Source of the DNA: Pseudomonadota bacterium
Lineage (GTDB): Bacteria; Pseudomonadota; Gammaproteobacteria; Burkholderiales; Rhodocyclaceae
Length of the DNA: 64,000 nt
NCBI GenBank assembly: GCA_018241685.1
Contig: JAFEDJ010000021.1
Coordinates: 1 to 64,000, forward strand
Reading direction: 5' to 3'
Part shown: positions 54,164 through 61,718 of the stretch, in pieces
Layout: each line of letters opens with the position of its first letter
Numbering within the stretch: the stretch's first letter is position 1
The notes under the pieces: generated by a model
Seen by the model: only the letters and a program-made list of their open reading frames with translations
Told to the model about the DNA's origin: nothing
Database searches by the model: none
Program-made: the position numbers and the translations under genes

Positions 54164-54876
54164 AGCTGCTCCTGCTCCTCCTCAGCGGCGCCAAGTTCGG
54201 CAAGCTGCTGACCACCGGCGGCACCATGCTGCTGTCCCTTGGCGTATATGCGCTGATCTGGGGCTGGCGCTACGCCGCCGGTTTCATCGTGCTGCTGTTC
54301 TGCCACGAGATGGGCCACTACATCGCCGCCCGCCAGCGCGGCCTCAACGTGGGCGCACCGACCTTCATCCCCTTCGTCGGCGCGTGGATCAACCTCAAGG
54401 AACAGCCGATGAACGCCGAGACCGAAGCCTATGTGGCGATGGCCGGCCCGCTGGCGGGCACCATCGCGGCCCTCGCCTGCTATTTCCTGGCCCGCTCGGA
54501 AGACAGTACGCTGCTGCTGGCGATCAGCTATTCCGGTTTCTTCCTGAACCTGTTCAACCTGATCCCGGTGCCGCCGCTGGACGGCGGCCGCATGACCGGC
54601 GTGGTGTCGCGCAAGTTCTGGCTGCTCGGCGCGCCGGCGCTGGTCGGCCTGTTCCTGTGGCGGCCGAGCCCGATGCTGATCCTCATCGCGGTCCTCGCCG
54701 CGCCCCATGTGCTGAAGGCCTTCCGCGGCGAAGGCGGCGAGGCGCCCGGCTACTACGACACCCCGCCGGGCAAGCGCTTCGAATACGCCGTGCTGTACCT
54801 GGGCCTGCTGGCCTACCTGGCGGTGATGACCTACGACGTGCACGAGATGCTGGGCGGCCTGCGCGCCCAGCACTGA
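54160..54876 (+). CDS. M50 family site-2-protease-like membrane metallopeptidase
   Basis: A 238-residue polytopic protein. The zinc motif LFCHEMGHYIAAR has H49, E50 and H53 inside a membrane helix. The second motif NLIPVPPLDGGRM supplies D141. Both are intact, so intramembrane proteolysis is expected. There is no PDZ domain, placing it with small S2P-like enzymes rather than RseP. It starts at GTG 54160, overlapping the DUF2167 stop; that protein may be substrate, inhibitor or partner. The next gene is convergent after 9 bp. Confidence 0.87.
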   Translation: MKLLLLLLSGAKFGKLLTTGGTMLLSLGVYALIWGWRYAAGFIVLLFCHEMGHYIAARQRGLNVGAPTFIPFVGAWINLKEQPMNAETEAYVAMAGPLAGTIAALACYFLARSEDSTLLLAISYSGFFLNLFNLIPVPPLDGGRMTGVVSRKFWLLGAPALVGLFLWRPSPMLILIAVLAAPHVLKAFRGEGGEAPGYYDTPPGKRFEYAVLYLGLLAYLAVMTYDVHEMLGGLRAQH

Positions 54877-54885
54877 ACACCAACC

Positions 54886-56232
54886 TCAGGTCGTCGCTGT
54901 CGCGCGGGTGCGCAGGGCCTGCTCGATGTCGTCGGCCCACGCCAGCGCTTCGCCCCCGGCAACCCGCACCGTGCGGATCAGCGCCAGGTTGCGGGCGGTG
55001 CTTTCCGGTTCCCAGTTTTCGCGCACCGCGGCCAGCGCCTTACCGGTCGCGGCCTGCGCGGCAGCCTCGTCACGGGCCAGCACGGCCAGCTCGACCAACG
55101 TGGCGAAATCCCAGTAATCCGGCGCGCCCCTGGCGATGCGCCGCTTCACCGCGTAGGTGACTACCGGCAGCAGTTCGACACGCCGCGGGTCCGGCGGGCT
55201 GGCCAGCTCCATCAGCTTCACCGCATTGATGCCCGGAAAGGCGTCGCGCCAATCGGCTTCGAAGCCCTGCAGATAGGCGTCGATGGCCTTGCCCAGCCAG
55301 CCGCAGGCGGCCATTGCGTTGCCGGCCTCCGTCTCGGCCTCCCAGCGGTCCTTGTAAACGCGCCCAAGCAGACTATTGGTTTCGCTGCTCGGACCGCAAC
55401 GGGCGATCAGTTCCAGGAAGATGGCCTCCGCCTCGTCCCTACGGCCCAGGCGATTGAGGGCAAAACCGTATTGCTCCCGCACCAGCGTGCTATGGGCCAG
55501 CGGCCTGGCCATGTCCGCCACCAGCGCCACCATGCCCTGCCAATCTCCGACCGCCCGGTAGGACAGCAGCAGGTCGATCACCACACCAGCCTCGGCGTCG
55601 GCCAAATCGCCGAGGGCCAGCGCCGCCGCCTGCACGGCATCCTTGCCGGCACACCGCGCCGCCGCCAGCGTGTTGCGCGCCTCCAGGGCATAGCACACCT
55701 GGTCGCGGAAAACGTCGGTCTTCAGGCGTGCGATGTCCGGCGCCACATGGTCCTCCAGCAGCTGGAACACCCGGCTGTCGCAGCGCGGCGCGTCCCGGCC
55801 GTGCCGCGCCTCGTCGAGGAGACGGGTCAGCGCTGCGGCAGCGGCAGCCGGATCGGCCGGCACGCCGCCGGCCACCAGCTCATAGCGGAGCGTATGCAGC
55901 GGCGCCACGTCGAAGGGCAAGGCGCCCGTGTCGCCGAAGAGCATCACCGTCGTCGCCGGCCGCCTGCCGTGACGCAGCCCCAACTCGTAGAAGACGTTCG
56001 GGCTGGCCAAGGTCAGGTCGGCCACCGCGAAGTCGCACAGGATCAGGCGTTCGTGCGCCGCCTTGTGGATCGTCCCACCGACGGCCTCCCCATCCTCCCG
56101 CAGGGCTTCCATGCCGGCCGCCTCGATGGCAGGCCGGATCAGCGCACTGTAGACGGCATCGAAATCCACCGTCCGGCCAGAAGGGATGGTCTTCCTGCCA
56201 AAGGGTATCAACACGAAGCACAGCGGTCTCAT
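54886..56232 (-). CDS. Deoxyribosyltransferase-like/TPR protein related to the ASK (MAP3K) N-terminal region (DUF4071-like)
   Basis: A 448-residue cytoplasmic protein. The N-terminal ~120 residues look like a nucleoside-2-deoxyribosyltransferase/TIR-like fold: CFVLIPFGRK, DFDAVYSALIRPAIEAAGM, CDFAVADLTLASPNVFYELGLRHG (Asp72, Asn79, catalytic-type Glu83) and TTVMLFG. Residues about 150-445 are all helical TPR-like repeats, matching the region called DUF4071 or MAP3K-TRAF-binding in eukaryotic ASK kinases. ATG 56232 has GGAG 5 bases upstream; GTG 56235 is an alternative. It may hydrolyse a nucleotide or NAD-like ligand. It stands alone, divergent from the PHB depolymerase. Confidence 0.72.
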   Translation of the reverse strand: MRPLCFVLIPFGRKTIPSGRTVDFDAVYSALIRPAIEAAGMEALREDGEAVGGTIHKAAHERLILCDFAVADLTLASPNVFYELGLRHGRRPATTVMLFGDTGALPFDVAPLHTLRYELVAGGVPADPAAAAAALTRLLDEARHGRDAPRCDSRVFQLLEDHVAPDIARLKTDVFRDQVCYALEARNTLAAARCAGKDAVQAAALALGDLADAEAGVVIDLLLSYRAVGDWQGMVALVADMARPLAHSTLVREQYGFALNRLGRRDEAEAIFLELIARCGPSSETNSLLGRVYKDRWEAETEAGNAMAACGWLGKAIDAYLQGFEADWRDAFPGINAVKLMELASPPDPRRVELLPVVTYAVKRRIARGAPDYWDFATLVELAVLARDEAAAQAATGKALAAVRENWEPESTARNLALIRTVRVAGGEALAWADDIEQALRTRATATT

Positions 56233-56366
56233 CACGTCTCCTTCATGCCAGGCAATTCAAACGCAAACACATACAACATCATCATAACAAACAGCCGCAC
56301 AACTCAAGGCTACGGGTCTGGCCGGCACATCGCAGAACTCAACCGTAATCCGGGCCTTCCTGAAGC

Positions 56367-56385
56367 AATGCCCATTTTGGGCATT
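56367..56385. promoter_or_regulatory. Inverted repeat in the divergent promoter region
   Basis: AATGCCCA-TTT-TGGGCATT is a perfect 8-bp inverted repeat in the AT-rich 284-bp space between the deoxyribosyltransferase-like gene and the PHB depolymerase gene. Neither strand has a T run after it, so an operator is more likely than a terminator. Confidence 0.4.
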
Positions 56386-56442
56386 AAAAAATGCGGCATC
56401 GCACAAAACACATCCTGCCGATTCGAAGCATCGTGTAATGTA

Positions 56443-56466
56443 TGCAAACGACCTAACGCTGCAAAC
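56443..56466 (+). repeat. Direct repeat TGCAAAC with 17-bp period before the PHB depolymerase gene
   Basis: TGCAAAC occurs at 56443-56449 and again at 56460-56466, 50 to 75 bases before the depolymerase start. The position is right for an activator or repressor site. The regulator is unknown. Confidence 0.3.
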
Positions 56467-56516
56467 AGGAAGTGTCGCCGCCGCATCGCCCCCCAGTTTC
56501 TTTCCGAGGAGTTCCC

Positions 56517-57587
56517 ATGTCGATCGCTTCGTCGCCGAAAGCACCTCCCCTGCCTGGTTTCAAGAACGTGGATCTCAGCCAGAGCTCGGTTTCGGGCCTG
56601 TCGTCCGGTGCCTTCATGACGGTCCAGCTCCATCTGGCCCACTCGTCCACCTTCGTCGGCGCCGGCGTCATCGCCGGCGGCCCCTTCCGCTGCGCTGAAA
56701 CCTACCGCGCAGCAGCCATCGCGGAAGATTCGGCGATCCTCAATGCAGTCTCCATCTGCATGAATCCGCTCATTCCCCAGACCGCCCCCGATCCGGCCCG
56801 GCTGGCGCGCAACGCCCGGGCCTGTGCCGACAAGGGCGAGATCGACCCGGTATCCCACCTGGCCAACGACCGGGTCTATATCTTTACCGGCAGCCGGGAC
56901 ACGGTCGTCAATTCCACCGTGGTGGACACCACCCGCCGCTTCTACGAACACCTGGGCGTCGCAGCGGACAACATCCGCTACGAAAGCGGCGTACCCGCCG
57001 GCCACTCGATCATCACCACCAATCCCGAGGATAATCCCCTCGCCGCCAACCGGCCGCCCTACATCAACCAGGGCGACTTCGTGCAAAGCTGGCGGATCCT
57101 CGAGCACATCTACGGCCCGCTCAATCCCCCCAGTGAGCGCCTGTCGGGCCGCATCATCCGCTTCGACCAGCGCGAGTTCTTCAACGGAGAGTCCCGGGCC
57201 AGCATGAGCGACTACGGCTACGCCTATGTGCCCAAAGCCGTGGAGGAAGGGGCTCCGGCCCGCGTGCATATCGCCCTGCACGGCTGCAAGCAGGGCTACG
57301 CCTACGTGAACTACGTCAACGGCCGTCCCGACCTGGAAAACGGCCTGCCCTACGGCAACCGCTACTTCACCACCACCGGCTACAACGAGCTGGCCGACGC
57401 CAACGATCTGATCATCCTCTACCCCCAGGCCCAGGGCACCGACAACGGTGCGACGCAGAATCCCGAAGGTTGCTGGGACTGGTGGGGCTACACCAGCACC
57501 AGCGCCCGCGAGCCCGACTACTACTCCCAGCAGGCCATCCAGATCCGGGCCATCCACGGCATGCTGCAGCGCCTGGGCACCCCTTGA
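56517..57587 (+). CDS. PHB depolymerase family esterase (intracellular type)
   Basis: A 356-residue alpha/beta hydrolase with no signal peptide. The lipase-box Ser is in SVSGLSSGAFMTVQ (about residues 24-37). Catalytic Asp and His candidates lie in YIFTGSRDTVVN and GVPAGHSIITTN. A C-terminal half with VHIALHGCKQGYAYVNY and NPEGCWDWWGY matches PHB-depolymerase-like proteins such as the intracellular PhaZd type. It hydrolyses polyhydroxybutyrate. The ATG at 56517 has GAGGAG 5 bases upstream. The phasin-like gene follows by 25 bp. Confidence 0.88.
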   Translation: MSIASSPKAPPLPGFKNVDLSQSSVSGLSSGAFMTVQLHLAHSSTFVGAGVIAGGPFRCAETYRAAAIAEDSAILNAVSICMNPLIPQTAPDPARLARNARACADKGEIDPVSHLANDRVYIFTGSRDTVVNSTVVDTTRRFYEHLGVAADNIRYESGVPAGHSIITTNPEDNPLAANRPPYINQGDFVQSWRILEHIYGPLNPPSERLSGRIIRFDQREFFNGESRASMSDYGYAYVPKAVEEGAPARVHIALHGCKQGYAYVNYVNGRPDLENGLPYGNRYFTTTGYNELADANDLIILYPQAQGTDNGATQNPEGCWDWWGYTSTSAREPDYYSQQAIQIRAIHGMLQRLGTP

Positions 57588-57612
57588 ACGAACCTCCGCA
57601 AAGGACACCACC

Positions 57613-58137
57613 ATGCTGCAAGCCCTGACCCAGTTCGCCCATGCACCGGTCGACCAGTTACAGACCCTGCATCACCTCCAGGCCGACCTGATCCGCAAGT
57701 TCATCGCCCCCACCGCCGGCACCGACAGCCACCCCGTACCGGCATTCGCGCTGGGCAGCCATGCGGAGCACATCCGGCAAGCCCTCGGCGACGTGGCCCT
57801 GCGCCAGCTGAGAAACCTGCAGAACGTACTACCGGCCGCCGTCAAGCTCAGTCAGGACGTCGGGGTCTGTTACGACCTGTTCGCCTTCCAGAAAGCCTTC
57901 CTTGAACGCCTGTCCGGCCTGCAGACCCAATGGTTCGAAGGGCTCGAGAGCATCGCCCAGGAGGCCGGCGAGATCCGGCAGGTGAATACGGCCTCCAAGT
58001 TGATCGCCCAGGAATACAACCTGTACGCCCAGTTTTCCGCACTGCTGATGGGCCAGGTGAGCGCCGTCGCCGAACTGGTCGAGAACGCCCAGATCGATTT
58101 CGGCTATCTGATAGCTCAGACAACGGAAGAAAACTGA
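57613..58137 (+). CDS. Phasin-like helical protein
   Basis: A 174-residue all-helical protein with amphipathic heptads, for example LSGLQTQWFEGLESIAQEAG and QEYNLYAQFSALLMGQVSAVAELVENAQ. It starts at ATG 57613; the longer frame overlaps the depolymerase. Position directly after the depolymerase gene and overall helix character suggest a phasin coating PHB granules, but the match to known phasin families is not strong. Confidence 0.6.
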   Translation: MLQALTQFAHAPVDQLQTLHHLQADLIRKFIAPTAGTDSHPVPAFALGSHAEHIRQALGDVALRQLRNLQNVLPAAVKLSQDVGVCYDLFAFQKAFLERLSGLQTQWFEGLESIAQEAGEIRQVNTASKLIAQEYNLYAQFSALLMGQVSAVAELVENAQIDFGYLIAQTTEEN

Positions 58138-58240
58138 GGCGGCAGAGGCAAACGGACGCGCATCCCATGCGGTGCGTGTCCCGGAAAGAGCGGCGGCATT
58201 GGCTGATGCCCCCACCGGCTATCCCCGCAGCCTCGACACC

Positions 58241-61200
58241 TCAGGCGCGGCAGCGCAGCCAGGTGGCAAGATCGGCCGCACTCAGCGGCGGCGAGTAGAA
58301 ATAGCCTTGCGCGATGCCGCAACCCAGCGCCTTCAACAGCGCAGCCTGCTGTGCGTTCTCGACACCTTCGGCGATCAGGGCCAGGCCCAGGCTCTGGCCG
58401 AGGGCGACGATAGTGCGGACGATCTCCGCATCCTCTGCGTCGCGGTCCGCGGCCATCACGAAGGAGCGGTCGATCTTCAGCACGTCGAGCGGCAGGCGCC
58501 GCAGGTGGGCGAGACTGGAGTAGCCGGTGCCGAAATCATCCACCGCGACGCTCACGCCGAGCTCCCGCAGGCGGCCGAGGAGGACGGCGGCGCTGGCCGG
58601 ATTGGCCATCACCGTGCTTTCGGTCAGTTCGATTTCGAGGTCGGCCGGCGCGATACCGTGCCGCCGCACCAGGGCCGCGATGCGCTCGGCCAGGTCACCG
58701 CTGTCGAGCTGGCGGGCCGACACATTGACGGCGATCGGCAGGCGCCAGCCCTCGTGCTGCCAGCAGGTGGACTGGCGGCAGGCCTCGTCGAGGACCCAGT
58801 CGCCGAGGGCGACGATCAGGCCGCTTTCCTCGGCCACCGGAATGAACTCGGCCGGCACCAGCAGGCCATGGTCCGGATGGCGCCAGCGCACCAGGGCCTC
58901 GACGCCGACCACCTCCCCAGTGCAGAGCGACACCTTGGGCTGGTAATGCAGCACCAGCTGACCACCGGCGACCGCCCGACGCAAATCCATCTCCATGTTC
59001 AGGCGGTGGCTGGTGCGGACGAGCATGTCCTCCTGGAAGAAGCGGTAGGTGTTGCGGCCAGCGGCCTTGGCGGCATACATCGCCATATCTGCGCGCTTCA
59101 TCAGCTCGTGCGGATCGGCGCCGTCCTCGGGGAAGAAGGCCATGCCCATCGACGCGCCGATTTCCACACTATGGCCGCGCAACTGCATCGGACGGCTGAT
59201 CTCGGCGATCAGCTGCCCAGCCAGGCTGGCACAGTGGCGCGTCTCGTCGAGATCTTCCATCAGCACCACGAACTCGTCGCCGCCGAGCCGGGCCACGGTG
59301 TCCATCGCCCGCAGGCGGCCCTGGATCCGCCGCGCTACCTCCTGCAGCAGCAGATCGCCGACGTCGTGGCCGAGGCCGTCATTGACGCTCTTGAAGCGGT
59401 CGAGGTCGATGAAGGTCACCGACAGCCGGCGCCCCTCGCGCTGGCTGCGGTGGATTGCGTGCTGCAGGCGCTCGAGGATCAGCGCACGGTTGGGCAGGCC
59501 GGTCAGCGCATCGTGGAAGGCCAGGTGCTGGATCCGCTCATCCTTGCGGCGCATGTCGGTAACGTCGTGGAAGACCGCCACGTAGCGCACCGGCTGGCCG
59601 TCGTCATCATCGATGCGGTTGATCGTGGTCCATTGCAGGTAGGCTTCGCCGTCCTTGTTGCGGTTCCAGACTTCGCCCTGCCAGTGCGCCTCGTCGTGCA
59701 GCCGGCGCCACATTTCGCGATAGAAGCCGGCGTCATGGTGCTCCGAGCGCAGCAGGCTGGGCTTCCGCCCGAGCACCTCGGCGGCGCTGTAGCCGGTGAT
59801 CTTGCCGAAGGCCGGATTGACCGACAGGATGACGCCCTCTGCGTCGGTGATCATCACCCCCTCGGCGGAGTTGTGAAAGACGCTCGCCGCGAGGCGCAAT
59901 TGCTCCTCGGTCCGCTTGCGGTCGGTCATGTCGCGGCCGACGCCGAGTACGCTGACCACGCCCTCGCTCTGCGCCCGCTCCGGCACCATGCGGATCATGT
60001 GGTAGCGCGGCCGCCCGTCCGGGCCCGGAAAGATCAGGTCGAAGTCGCGGCTCTCGCCGCTACGGGCCACCTCGCGCACAGCCTCGAGCAGCCCGTCGAA
60101 ACGCCCGTCCGGCCACAGAATCTGCGGCGACTGGCCCAGCACCTCGTCGACTGCGAAGCCCAGGGTCTTTTCCAGCGAGCGGTTCGCGTAAATGATCCGC
60201 CCTTCGCAGTCCCAACGCGCGATGTTGTCCGGCACGTTGTCGGCAAGGGAACGGAAGGCCCATTCCCTTTCAACCAGTTCCTGCGCCGCGCGGCGCGGCT
60301 CGGTGACGTCCTGCAACATCAGCAGCAGGTGAGGCTCGCCGCAGCTGAAGAAGGGTGAGCATTGCGCGCGAACCCACACCTCCTTCCCGAAGGTGCTGAC
60401 GAAACGCGACTCCGTCTCGAGCCTGCCCCCTTCGGCCTGCACCCGGGTGACCAACTCGTACAGACCGCCCCGGTGCCAGGAGGCAATGTGGTGGAAATTC
60501 TGTCCCAGCAGCTGCTCCCGCGTACCGCCTGTCAGCTGAGCGACGGCCGGGTTGGCCAGCACGCACTGCCCGTCCTGGCGATAGGCGAGCACGCCGACCG
60601 ACGACGTCGCCAGGATGTTCTCGTTGAGCGCCAGCGCCTCCCGTAGTTGTTCCTTGGTCTCGTGCAGCTTGCGGGTGCGCTCCTCGACGCTCTGCTCGAG
60701 GCGCTGGTTGAAGGCACCGAGAGCCGCCTCGGCGAGCTTGCGCTCGGTGATGTCGGTGGCGATGCCGCAGACGGCGTAGATCTGGCCGGCCCTGTCGCGC
60801 AGCGGCACTTTCAGCGACAGCATCGTGTGGATGCCGTCGTCCATCGGCACGAGTTCCTCGAACTCACGCGCCTCACCGCTCTCCAGCACCGCCAGGTCGG
60901 CCGCGCGCACCGCCTCGGCGACTTCGGGCGCGAACAGGTCGAAATCAGTACGGCCACGCAGGCTGTCGTTGGTGACGTGGTGCAGGTCGCAGTAGCGCCG
61001 ATTGACCAGCAGGTAGCGGCCGTCGCGGTCCTTCACGAAAATCACCGCGGTGGTGTTGTCGATGATCGAATTCAGCAGCTCCTGGCTATGTGCCAGCGCC
61101 TCCTGTGCCCCCTTTAGGTCGCTGATGTCGGTGCAGATGCCGAGGACCTTGTCACACCGCCCGTCGTCCTCGATCAACGGTGTCTTGGTGGTGCTGAACC

Positions 61201-61510
61201 AATGCACCGAGCCATCGGAGAATGACACCGGCTCGGCGACGATCAGCTTGCTCCGCCGCTGGTCGATCACCTCGCGATCGTCGCGCAGGAAGGCTTCCAG
61301 CTCCTCGGCGTTGGAATGGAAGTGGGCATTGCTGCGCCCTTCGACATCCGCCACTCCCAGGCCGTAAGCCGCCGCCAGCGCGGCATTGGCGAGCAGGAAG
61401 ATGCCGTCGCGGTCCTTCACGAAAATCATGCTTGGACAGCTGTCGATCACCTGGCGCAGGAAATCCCGCTGCTGGCACAGGCCGTCGCCGATGAGTTTTT
61501 CGTTCGTCAT
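58241..61510 (-). CDS. Five-PAS GGDEF-EAL c-di-GMP signalling protein
   Basis: A 1089-residue soluble protein with no membrane segment. Five PAS/PAC units are visible, starting near residues 20, 148, 300, 425 and 550 (each with a V-x-N-P/x-A-type core such as LLANAALAAAYG and LSVNPAFGKITG). The GGDEF active site is intact at 743-747 with I-site RAMD at 734-737. The EAL domain has E871-A-L and DDFGTGYSSL. Both synthesis and hydrolysis of c-di-GMP are therefore possible. A coiled coil (FNQRLEQSVEERTRKLHETKEQL) separates PAS2 and PAS3. ATG 61510 is chosen as the first start in a PAS-like context. Confidence 0.93.
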   Translation of the reverse strand: MTNEKLIGDGLCQQRDFLRQVIDSCPSMIFVKDRDGIFLLANAALAAAYGLGVADVEGRSNAHFHSNAEELEAFLRDDREVIDQRRSKLIVAEPVSFSDGSVHWFSTTKTPLIEDDGRCDKVLGICTDISDLKGAQEALAHSQELLNSIIDNTTAVIFVKDRDGRYLLVNRRYCDLHHVTNDSLRGRTDFDLFAPEVAEAVRAADLAVLESGEAREFEELVPMDDGIHTMLSLKVPLRDRAGQIYAVCGIATDITERKLAEAALGAFNQRLEQSVEERTRKLHETKEQLREALALNENILATSSVGVLAYRQDGQCVLANPAVAQLTGGTREQLLGQNFHHIASWHRGGLYELVTRVQAEGGRLETESRFVSTFGKEVWVRAQCSPFFSCGEPHLLLMLQDVTEPRRAAQELVEREWAFRSLADNVPDNIARWDCEGRIIYANRSLEKTLGFAVDEVLGQSPQILWPDGRFDGLLEAVREVARSGESRDFDLIFPGPDGRPRYHMIRMVPERAQSEGVVSVLGVGRDMTDRKRTEEQLRLAASVFHNSAEGVMITDAEGVILSVNPAFGKITGYSAAEVLGRKPSLLRSEHHDAGFYREMWRRLHDEAHWQGEVWNRNKDGEAYLQWTTINRIDDDDGQPVRYVAVFHDVTDMRRKDERIQHLAFHDALTGLPNRALILERLQHAIHRSQREGRRLSVTFIDLDRFKSVNDGLGHDVGDLLLQEVARRIQGRLRAMDTVARLGGDEFVVLMEDLDETRHCASLAGQLIAEISRPMQLRGHSVEIGASMGMAFFPEDGADPHELMKRADMAMYAAKAAGRNTYRFFQEDMLVRTSHRLNMEMDLRRAVAGGQLVLHYQPKVSLCTGEVVGVEALVRWRHPDHGLLVPAEFIPVAEESGLIVALGDWVLDEACRQSTCWQHEGWRLPIAVNVSARQLDSGDLAERIAALVRRHGIAPADLEIELTESTVMANPASAAVLLGRLRELGVSVAVDDFGTGYSSLAHLRRLPLDVLKIDRSFVMAADRDAEDAEIVRTIVALGQSLGLALIAEGVENAQQAALLKALGCGIAQGYFYSPPLSAADLATWLRCRA

Positions 61511-61641
61511 TCTGCCCTTGCGCTCGAATGCCCATAATGGTTTTCGGCCCTGATCTTCATGCCTATTCCACCCCCCAGGCAAGCAGCGCCGCGCGCCGCC
61601 CCTGCAATCGGTCACACTATGACACTCGGCCCGGCCCTTCC

Positions 61642-61676
61642 CAAAAAGAAAAAGCGGCGCCGATCGGCGCCGCTTT
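61642..61676 (-). terminator. Terminator of icmF
   Basis: AAAGCGGCGCC (61651-61661) pairs with GGCGCCGCTTT (61666-61676) around a GATC loop. On the minus strand TTCTTTTTGG follows. It lies 43 bp past the icmF stop. Confidence 0.85.
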
Positions 61677-61718
61677 CTCCTGCTGTTCCCCTCTTGCCGA
61701 GAGGTCTTCTTGTAAGCC

